Assembly (NCBI RefSeq): GCF_024793945.1
Contig: NZ_JANUSD010000010.1
Location: 124,001 to 188,000 of the forward strand
Length of the DNA stretch: 64,000 nt
Direction of reading: 5' to 3'
Source of the DNA: Emticicia fluvialis
GTDB taxonomy: Bacteria; Bacteroidota; Bacteroidia; Cytophagales; Spirosomataceae
Below are positions 16,505 to 23,598 of the stretch, one piece after another. Position numbers and translations under genes: made by a program. Under the pieces are notes generated by a model. That model made no database searches and had not been told where the DNA came from. It saw only the letters and a program-made list of their open reading frames with translations. The number at the start of each line of letters is the position of its first letter. The first letter of the stretch is position 1.

Positions 16505-18142
16505 TTATTTGTTATTCCCATAAGCTTTGTCTAAAAACAGATAGCGGGCGTCGTCTTTTGCTTTTTCGGCCTTCGATTCTGTGTTTAGTATCATCACCGG
16601 TGGGGTTCCATCACCTGCCTTGGCCGCTGGCCAGTCAGGTAATTTAGCCCCGTTTGGATTCCCGGTTTTGATAAAATTAGCAAAATAGTTCATCATAGTT
16701 TCTGATACTTTGTAGTCGTCGGCCGTCCAGGCATACTCTTTTATAAGGTGCAGGTTACCCATGCAATATTCAATCTCGCAGGCATGAGGTGCGCCAACAG
16801 CCTCGGGCATTTTTGGTGTGTTGCCTTCTTTTTTAACAGTGCCCCCTGCCAGACCCGAAGCCAGCGACTGGTCGACCAATGCCGGGCGTAATTTACTGTA
16901 CAGATAACGGTAAACCGGTTGTGCGCTGTTGATACGGTGGAGGTCGAACCACTTCCAGGTGCTGTAAGCAATGAAGCGGTCTGATGCCAGTGCCGTGGCC
17001 GATAATTCGATTTCTTTTTCTGAACCGTGCGGGTAGAGTTTCAATACTTCTTCGTAATCGTTCGGGTATTCTTTTTTCACACGGGCAATGTAGGCTTCTT
17101 CTTTGTAAGACGGACCAAACATAAAGGCCTGGCCGGGGATTTCGGCTGAGTTCCAACCCAAAAGCAAAGGCACCTGCGCCTGCTCTTTGGCATTGAAAAT
17201 CTCGGTAATGGTTTTAGGGTAAAAATAGCCATCAATAACGGTTGGGAAGCCAAAGCGTTTCGATTCGTTGTAAATCTCGTAGATTTCGCGCGTGCTTAGC
17301 GCTCTTAGTTGTGCCAGCGTTTTATAACCTGCTTTTGTAGCAAATTCTACTCCGGTTTTTTCGGCCTCTGCCAAAGGCACTGGTGATAGCGTTGGGTTGA
17401 TACCCGCGCCGCTTTCACCAATGGCACCGGCTATCAGGTTTCTTGCCAATGGCGATGCCATCTGCGCACTTACAGAAATTGAACCTGCCGACTCGCCCGC
17501 TATGGTTACTTTCTTAGGGTCGCCACCAAAGGCTGCAATATTTTTTTGTACCCATTTAAGGGCGGCCGCCTGGTCTAGCAAGCCGTAATTGCCCGACGCC
17601 TTGTAAGGTGCCTCGGCGCTAAGTTCAGGGTGAGCAAAGAAGCCGAAGATATTAAGCCGGTAATTAACCGTAACCACTATAATGCCTTTTTTGGCCATTG
17701 CCTCGCCGTCATAGCGGGGTTCAGAGGCATCGCCGGCTACAAAACCGCCACCGTAAAAATAAACCAGCACGGGCAGGTTTTTGGTGTTGCGCAGGGCGGG
17801 TGTCCAAACGTTCAGGTACAGGCAATCTTCGCTGACACCGTTTGAACGGGAGTTCATATCGCCGAACACCACCGTTTGCATAGGGCGTGCCGAAAATTGT
17901 TTGGTTTCTTTTACGCCTTTCCAGTTATCAACGGGCTGCGGGGCTTTCCAGCGCAGGTTACCCACCGGCGGCTTGGCAAAAGGTATGCCGAAGTAGGTTT
18001 GAATGCCGGTTTTTGTATCGTAATTTCCTTCTATTATACCGTTGGCTATGGTGGTTTGCACGGCAAAGGCATTGTTGCCCTGTGCCTGAACCGCCGTAGA
18101 TGCCAACAGCAACAGACTAAGAAAATAGCATATTTTTCTCAT
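16505..18142 (-). CDS. Secreted type-B carboxylesterase
   Basis: A 545-aa enzyme with signal peptide MRKICYFLSLLLLASTAVQA. The nucleophile is S218 in the canonical AGESAGS; EDCLYLNVW carries the conserved Cys region. The oxyanion segment reads FYGGGF, with Tyr where most family members have His. Candidate acid and base are the Glu in WNSAEIPG and the His in GAPHACEIEY. It is the first gene on its strand next to the divergent Nudix-type regulator gene. The palindrome between them (18194-18225) makes it the likely target of that regulator. Confidence 0.9.
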   Translation of the reverse strand: MRKICYFLSLLLLASTAVQAQGNNAFAVQTTIANGIIEGNYDTKTGIQTYFGIPFAKPPVGNLRWKAPQPVDNWKGVKETKQFSARPMQTVVFGDMNSRSNGVSEDCLYLNVWTPALRNTKNLPVLVYFYGGGFVAGDASEPRYDGEAMAKKGIIVVTVNYRLNIFGFFAHPELSAEAPYKASGNYGLLDQAAALKWVQKNIAAFGGDPKKVTIAGESAGSISVSAQMASPLARNLIAGAIGESGAGINPTLSPVPLAEAEKTGVEFATKAGYKTLAQLRALSTREIYEIYNESKRFGFPTVIDGYFYPKTITEIFNAKEQAQVPLLLGWNSAEIPGQAFMFGPSYKEEAYIARVKKEYPNDYEEVLKLYPHGSEKEIELSATALASDRFIAYSTWKWFDLHRINSAQPVYRYLYSKLRPALVDQSLASGLAGGTVKKEGNTPKMPEAVGAPHACEIEYCMGNLHLIKEYAWTADDYKVSETMMNYFANFIKTGNPNGAKLPDWPAAKAGDGTPPVMILNTESKAEKAKDDARYLFLDKAYGNNK

Positions 18143-18193
18143 TTTTTTAGGTAATATTAAGTTATTGTCTCAATTTGTGACAATAATAATTGG

Positions 18194-18225
18194 TTTTTAG
18201 AAATAATCATACTTATTTCTAAAAA
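18194..18225. promoter_or_regulatory. Perfect 13-bp inverted repeat, probable operator of the Nudix-type regulator
   Basis: Left arm TTTTTAGAAATAA (18194-18206), 6-bp spacer TCATAC, right arm TTATTTCTAAAAA (18213-18225). It lies in the 118-bp gap between the divergent carboxylesterase and Nudix-regulator genes, just upstream of a -7-like TATATTTG at 18229-18236. Its position and symmetry fit the operator of a dimeric autoregulator. Confidence 0.7.
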
Positions 18226-18228
18226 ATT

Positions 18229-18236
18229 TATATTTG
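18229..18236 (+). promoter_or_regulatory. Candidate -7 element for the Nudix-type regulator gene
   Basis: TATATTTG matches the Bacteroidota -7 consensus TAnnTTTG. No good TTTG lies 19 bp upstream; that space is occupied by the palindrome. The start codon follows at 18261. Confidence 0.5.
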
Positions 18237-18260
18237 CAGCCGAATAAAATACCTGACCCT

Positions 18261-18962
18261 ATGGAAAATAAAGAATTTTTACCGCACATCGCCTATGACT
18301 CAGTGATTTTCGGATTTTCGGGCAACAAGCTGAAGATTCTGATCATGGAATATCACAACACGGGCTTTTTTGCACTGCCCGGTGGGTTTGTAGGTATAAA
18401 AGAAGACCTGAACGCGGCTGTAAGAAGAGGTTTGAAAGAAAGAACCGGCCTTGATAACATTTATCTGGAGCAGTTTTATACTTTTGGCGATGTGGCGCGT
18501 TTTCAACCGCATTTTATGAAGACCATCATGGAAGCGAACGGACATAACCTGCCCGAAAACCACTGGATGCTCGACAGGTTTATATCTGTGGCCTATTATG
18601 CGCTGATTGATTACTCTAAGGTAGTGCCGACACCCGATGCGCTGTCGGACTCGTGTGAATGGTATCCGCTTGATGAGTTGCCCCCCCTGATGCAGGATCA
18701 CCGCCAGATAGTAGACAAAGCCCTGCAAACCCTGCGCGATAACCTGGAACGCAAACTGGTGAGCGTAAACCTGCTGCCGCCGTTGTTTACCATGAACGAA
18801 TTACAGAAAGTATATGAAGCCATATTGGGTGAAAAGCTGCGCCGGACGACCTTCCAACGCAAAATGTTAAGCCTAAATATTCTGCAACGCCACGACAAGC
18901 AATATAGCGGTAAAGCCCACAAGGCACCGTTTTTGTATAGTTTTAAGGTGATGGAGGGGTGA
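18261..18962 (+). CDS. Nudix-domain transcriptional regulator (NrtR/AraR-like)
   Basis: The start ATG at 18261 gives MENKEFLPHIAYDSVIFGF; a TTG nine codons upstream is unlikely. Residues ~10-150 form a Nudix domain, but its Nudix box (GFVGIKEDLNAAVRRGLKER) departs from GX5EX7REUXEEXGU: the RE is RG and the EE is ER, so hydrolysis is probably lost. Residues ~170-233 (FTMNELQKVYEAILGEKLRRTTFQRKML) form a winged-helix DNA-binding domain. Such Nudix-wHTH proteins (NrtR family, including AraR of Bacteroides) are sugar- or nucleotide-responsive regulators. The ligand here is unknown. A strong palindrome stands upstream. Confidence 0.88.
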   Translation: MENKEFLPHIAYDSVIFGFSGNKLKILIMEYHNTGFFALPGGFVGIKEDLNAAVRRGLKERTGLDNIYLEQFYTFGDVARFQPHFMKTIMEANGHNLPENHWMLDRFISVAYYALIDYSKVVPTPDALSDSCEWYPLDELPPLMQDHRQIVDKALQTLRDNLERKLVSVNLLPPLFTMNELQKVYEAILGEKLRRTTFQRKMLSLNILQRHDKQYSGKAHKAPFLYSFKVMEG

Positions 18963-19094
18963 GGGTTTGGGGCCAAGGGCAGAGAGTATAGGGGCTGAAA
19001 TTAGTGAATATTAAGACAATTTGTGGTTAGAACATTTTGTTCGTGATACGCCATTGTGTTATGAAAAGTAATTTGGAGGTAGAAATTTTGCCGT

Positions 19095-19122
19095 GTAGGG
19101 GTTCAAAATTTTGAACCCCTAC
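19095..19122. repeat. Perfect 28-bp palindrome
   Basis: The half-site GTAGGGGTTCAAAA is followed at once by its exact reverse complement, TTTTGAACCCCTAC. The flanks (CCGT... and ...ACGG) extend it with a one-base bulge. It lies in the 338-bp gene-free stretch 18963-19300 between converging genes; nothing else recognisable was seen there. It may be a terminator stem or a member of a dispersed palindrome family. Confidence 0.8.
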
Positions 19123-19300
19123 GGCTATAAATTTAGAGATGATTTTATTTGCAACGGCATAGAATCATTGACGTAATCCTGATTTCATTTCGTTGCCATA
19201 ATCCTAATTGATTTAAACATTTCCAATTTAGCTTTTTGTGTATCTTCATCAACATCTTCGGCGAACATGAAAATCTAAAATGCTTTTGCAAGGCTAAAGC

Positions 19301-20413
19301 TCATCGCCTTACCTGCTCGGCTGACTGGCCTGTATATCGCTCACCTACTATCTTTATCTGGTTAATCCGGGCTGTTAATTGTGCCAGTTCATCGGGTGCA
19401 AAATTATAACTGGCTGCCCATACGTTTTCTTGCAGATGCGCTTGCTTGGTGGTGCCGGGTATGGGTACTATAAACGGCTTTTGTGCCAGCAACCAGGCCA
19501 GAGCCACCTGCGTTACTGTAATCCCTCGCTGGTCGCCAAAGTCTTTCAACAGGTCAATCAAAGGCCAGTTGGTAATAATGGCTTCGGGCTGATAACGGGG
19601 TAAAGTCTGGCGGTTGTCGTTGGCAGGGTTGTATTTTGTACGCTCGTTTATATAGCCTGTCAGTAAGCCCCTGCTAAGTGGGCTGTATGGTACAAATCCA
19701 ATGCCCAGTTCTTCGCAAACTTTAATTACATCTGTTTCGGGCTGCCTTGTAAACAACGAATACTCACTTTGCAATGCCGTAACAGGCTGCACTGCATGTG
19801 CGCGGCGGATGTTTTCAGGGCCTGCTTCGCTCAATCCAAAATGCTTTACTTTTCCTGCAGTAATAAGGTCTTTCACTGTGCCTGCCACATCTTCAATAGG
19901 TACGTTGGGGTCTACGCGGTGCTGGTAAAGCAGGTCGATATAGTCTGTTTTGAGACTTTTCAGCGAGTGTTCTACAACCTGTTTTATCCGTTCAGGGCGG
20001 CTGTCGAGTCCGAGACCCGGTTTACCCTCTTTAAAGCCGAATTTGGTTGCCAAAATTACCTGCTTTCTGATAGGATACAGGGCTTCGCCCACCAATTGTT
20101 CGTTTACCAGTGGGCCATACGCTTCTGCGGTATCAAAGAAATTGATGCCCAATTCAGGGGCTTTACGAATCAGCGCAATCATAGCTTTTCTGTCAGGCAC
20201 AAAACTTCTGTGGTAACTCATGCCCATGCAGCCCAGGCCCATTGCCGATACCTGCATACTATGTTTGCCGGTTCCTAAAATACGCTTACTCAAACCAGCG
20301 GCATTGATGCGCTGAGAAGCCGCCTCTGAATTTCCGTAAGCCTGCCAACCCAGCATTGTACCGCCCATAATTACTCCGTCTTTTATAAAGTTTCTTCTGT
20401 TCTGATTTTCCAT
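19301..20413 (-). CDS. Aldo/keto reductase with twin-arginine-like leader
   Basis: A 370-aa AKR of the AKR13/YhdN-like type. The N-terminus MENQNRRNFIKDGVIMGGTMLG resembles a Tat signal (RRNFIK), so export of the folded enzyme is possible. Catalytic elements are FFDTAEAYGPLVNEQLVGEAL (Asp, Tyr), VILATKFGF (Lys) and LLYQHRVDP (His). It is closely similar to the next gene (YQHRVDPNVPIEDVAGTVKDLI is nearly identical in both), so they are tandem paralogues, the second without a leader. Confidence 0.9.
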   Translation of the reverse strand: MENQNRRNFIKDGVIMGGTMLGWQAYGNSEAASQRINAAGLSKRILGTGKHSMQVSAMGLGCMGMSYHRSFVPDRKAMIALIRKAPELGINFFDTAEAYGPLVNEQLVGEALYPIRKQVILATKFGFKEGKPGLGLDSRPERIKQVVEHSLKSLKTDYIDLLYQHRVDPNVPIEDVAGTVKDLITAGKVKHFGLSEAGPENIRRAHAVQPVTALQSEYSLFTRQPETDVIKVCEELGIGFVPYSPLSRGLLTGYINERTKYNPANDNRQTLPRYQPEAIITNWPLIDLLKDFGDQRGITVTQVALAWLLAQKPFIVPIPGTTKQAHLQENVWAASYNFAPDELAQLTARINQIKIVGERYTGQSAEQVRR

Positions 20414-20557
20414 TTTTTCATTGTTTAAAATCCAATCGTTTTAAAAATTGGGTAATGTGTTGATGCCATAAACGCAAACACAAGGCAATACCACCAGATG
20501 TATTGGGTACGTTTGTCATTCAGGAATGATTTATTTGTTGAGAAAACAGTTTACCTG

Positions 20558-21550
20558 TTATAAGCCTGTAGATTTTTCCATGGCTTCGGTGTAACGCGCT
20601 CCGGTTACTTTTATCTGTGCCGATGCAGCCTCAATGTCTGCCAGTTCGCTTTCAGTTAATAAAATGGCTGCTGCGCCATTATTCTCTGTCAGCCGGTGAA
20701 TTTTGGTGGTGCCGGGTATGGGTACTATCCAGGGTTTTTGCGCCAGCACCCAGGCCAGCGCTATTTGTGCCTGTGTGGCATTTCTTTTTTCAGCAAACTG
20801 ATGCAGCAGGTCTAGCAGTGCTTTATTGGCCACGCGGGCTTCTTCGGTGTAGCGGGGCAAAACATTGCGGATATCTCCATCGGCAAACCGGGTGGTTTCG
20901 TCTATTTTACCAGCCAGAAAACCTTTACCCAAAGGGCTGAAGGCCACAAGCCCGATGCCAAGTTCTTCTATTGTGGGTATAATCTCTGTTTCATGCTGGC
21001 GTGTCCAGAGCGAGTACTCACTTTGCAGTGCTGCAACCGGTTGCACGGCATGCGCTTTTCTGATAGTGGCGGCTCCGGCTTCTGACAAGCCAAAATGCTT
21101 CACTTTACCTTCGGCAATTAAATCTTTTACGGTTCCGGCCACGTCCTCAATTGGCACTGAGGGGTCAACTCTGTGCTGATACAGCAAATCTATTGCCTCA
21201 ACCCGAAGTCTTTTCAATGACTCCTCAGCCACTTTTCTGATGTTTTCAGGGCGGCTGTTAAGACCTGTATGTTTATGCTGTGTACGGTCTATATTAAAAC
21301 CAAACTTGGTAGCAATTACTACTTTACCTTTAAATGGCTCAAGCGCTTCGCCAACCAGTTCTTCGTTTGCAAAAGGGCCATATACCTCGGCGGTATCAAA
21401 AAAGGTTACCCCCTGCTCTGCTGCACTTCTGATAACCTTTATCATTTCGCTTTTTTCGCCGGCAGGGCCATAACCGAAGCTCATTCCCATGCAACCCAGG
21501 CCCATTGCTGATACTTCAAGACCTCCCTTGCCTAATTTACGTGTTTTCAT
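20558..21550 (-). CDS. Aldo/keto reductase
   Basis: A 330-aa cytoplasmic AKR with FFDTAEVYGPFANEELVGEAL, VVIATKFGF and LLYQHRVDP supplying the Asp/Tyr/Lys/His tetrad, and IVPIPGTTKIHRLTEN for the cofactor phosphate. It is a paralogue of the leader-bearing AKR 144 bp downstream and is preceded at 87 bp by an AraC-family gene on the same strand. That neighbour is its probable regulator. The substrate is unknown. Confidence 0.92.
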   Translation of the reverse strand: MKTRKLGKGGLEVSAMGLGCMGMSFGYGPAGEKSEMIKVIRSAAEQGVTFFDTAEVYGPFANEELVGEALEPFKGKVVIATKFGFNIDRTQHKHTGLNSRPENIRKVAEESLKRLRVEAIDLLYQHRVDPSVPIEDVAGTVKDLIAEGKVKHFGLSEAGAATIRKAHAVQPVAALQSEYSLWTRQHETEIIPTIEELGIGLVAFSPLGKGFLAGKIDETTRFADGDIRNVLPRYTEEARVANKALLDLLHQFAEKRNATQAQIALAWVLAQKPWIVPIPGTTKIHRLTENNGAAAILLTESELADIEAASAQIKVTGARYTEAMEKSTGL

Positions 21551-21637
21551 GGCTATATTGTTTTATTATATGCTAATGCAAAATTAGCCTGGCAGGAGTT
21601 GTTAAGATAACGAAAATCAAAGGATAGCTTACGAAAA

Positions 21638-22537
21638 TCAAACATTTCTGAATTTACCCGGACTCTGCCCCGTGTGTTTCCTGAAGAAATTATTGAAGTG
21701 CGTTACCTCAGTAAAACCGAGGGCATCGGCAATTTCAGAAACATTCCAGTTACTGTGCCTCAGCAACACTTTGGCTTCGCGCAGTACACGCTCGGCAATC
21801 AGCTGAGAGGTGGTTTTCTGTGTTATTTCTTTAACTGCCCTGTTCAGGTGATTGACGTGCACATTTAACTGACTGGCAAAGTCTGACGCTGAACGGAAGT
21901 TGATTCTTGGATGCGCTTCTTCTATGGGGAACTGCCGTTCGAGAAGCTCAACAAACATGGCTGAGATACGCTGAGATGCTTTCGCAGGTTGCCGTGCTGA
22001 AAGATTGTCTGATTGCATTTTCATGGCAAAGTGCATCAGTTCAAAAACCAGGTTTCTCAGTACATCGTATTTGTGTATATATTCAGAATTGAGTTCTTCA
22101 AACATACGTTCAAAAATGCCTTGCAGTTTAAGTACCTCTTCATCAGTAAGTTCAAAAACATGGGTGCCATCGGGCTGAAATACCCTGTAGTGGTCTGGAT
22201 TACCGAATTGATTGAAGAAGTGCTTGTTAAAAATGCAATAGGCGCCATCGCGTATGTTGTCGAGATGTTCCCATTTATAAGGTATCTGCGGATTCGAAAA
22301 CGCAAGCGCCTGCTTCTTTACTTCAATTATTTTGTCGGCATAATGAACCTTGCTGTTACCCACAACAAGCATTATTTTATAGAAATCTCTTCTTCTGTAA
22401 GGAATCTCCCTTGGTTCATTATCCGAAAGTGGTTCCAAACTGAAAATATTGAAATGCCCTATTTCATTCCGGATATTTTCGGGCATCCAATTAAACTTTC
22501 GTTTGTAAAGTTCTTCAATGGTCTCGCTGGTATCCAT
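21638..22537 (-). CDS. AraC-family transcriptional regulator
   Basis: A 299-aa protein. The N-terminal half is a cupin-like sensor (RRRDFYKIMLVVGNSKVHYADKIIEVKKQALAFSNPQIPY pattern, read in short pieces), and the last ~100 residues are two helix-turn-helix motifs (SASDFASQLNVHVNHLNRAV and NVSEIADALGFTEVTHFNNFFRKHTG). It lies upstream of two aldo/keto reductase genes on the same strand, a common regulator-target arrangement. The effector is unknown. Confidence 0.92.
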   Translation of the reverse strand: MDTSETIEELYKRKFNWMPENIRNEIGHFNIFSLEPLSDNEPREIPYRRRDFYKIMLVVGNSKVHYADKIIEVKKQALAFSNPQIPYKWEHLDNIRDGAYCIFNKHFFNQFGNPDHYRVFQPDGTHVFELTDEEVLKLQGIFERMFEELNSEYIHKYDVLRNLVFELMHFAMKMQSDNLSARQPAKASQRISAMFVELLERQFPIEEAHPRINFRSASDFASQLNVHVNHLNRAVKEITQKTTSQLIAERVLREAKVLLRHSNWNVSEIADALGFTEVTHFNNFFRKHTGQSPGKFRNV

Positions 22538-22830
22538 CGTATTCTATTTTGGCTGATAAAAATCAAAATTAACTGGTGCGGGCTGTTCCCGATAAACAAA
22601 AATCAAATGTAAACTTACGAATTTCAAACAAAGCCTGAAAGAGCAGGCACCATGATGCCTGTTATTTTCAATCTTATTTTAGCGTTTAAGCCTTACGCTT
22701 CATTATATCTAATGCCTTTTATGGCCATGTTACAATAGTTTTAAATTTGCCTGGCTTCTAAATTAAATACATGCCCGCCTGCAATCAGTTAATATTATGG
22801 TATTTATTAATTTCTACTTATCTTTGAACT

Positions 22831-23349
22831 ATGCAAAAGAAACTTCTGATAATTCAACTTATTTTTTGCTTGTCGTGTACTAAGAAAGAACCGGAACCAA
22901 TGGTTTATAGTATTGACCCTGTTTTGCAGCCCTATGTGACGAAGTTTCTGGAAGAAGCCATGATACGCAACGTTAATGTGCCGGCTATGAATCTGGATAT
23001 GCGGTTTGACAACCTGAGTTTTGAAGAATGCGGGCATTATGTACAGAAAAAAAACGGCCAGCGTGTGGTGGTAATTAACCCCGGCTGTTGGCAGAATGTG
23101 CCTGCGCAAAACCGCGAGGCACTGGTGTTTCATGAGTTGGGGCATTGTTTTCTGACCCGCGCGCACCGAGACGATGTGCTACCTAATGGGGCTCCGGCTA
23201 GTATCATGAACTCCGTTGGTAATGGCGCCTACCAACCTTGTATTTACCCCATCGACGGTGACACCACCTGCAATAAAACAGCAAGAAGAAGCTATTACGT
23301 AGACGAACTCTTCTACCATAAAACACCTGTTCCGGCGTGGGGCAAATAG
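22831..23349 (+). CDS. Putative zinc metallopeptidase lipoprotein
   Basis: A 172-aa protein with a short lipoprotein signal (MQKKLLIIQLIFCLSC, lipobox-like CLSC). The core has HELGHCFLTRAH, an HExxH zinc-binding site with a third His seven residues on, one residue further than the metzincin spacing. A possible Met-turn follows (SIMNSVG). These features suggest a small metzincin-like peptidase anchored outside the cytoplasm; the family was not pinned down. A -7-like TATCTTTG ends only 5 bp before the ATG, with TATG 19 bp further up, so its mRNA may be almost leaderless. Confidence 0.7.
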   Translation: MQKKLLIIQLIFCLSCTKKEPEPMVYSIDPVLQPYVTKFLEEAMIRNVNVPAMNLDMRFDNLSFEECGHYVQKKNGQRVVVINPGCWQNVPAQNREALVFHELGHCFLTRAHRDDVLPNGAPASIMNSVGNGAYQPCIYPIDGDTTCNKTARRSYYVDELFYHKTPVPAWGK

Positions 23350-23598
23350 TATAGTATCTTTAATTATTGCGCCCGGGTGTTATTAGTTCATCAGGTAAGG
23401 TCGAATCTCTTTAATCCTGTACCTGAAAACCTGGCCTGAAAAACCGGAATACCAGATATTTGTGTCTTATTTACACCATTCAATCAAATAGTTGCCTTCT
23501 TTATTTCCTGCCCTGAGAAATAACCCCGGTAATTAACAGCATTCGCACAGTAGGCAACGTCATCAAATAAAGCATACAAAATTCAGGTTCTAACCCTT

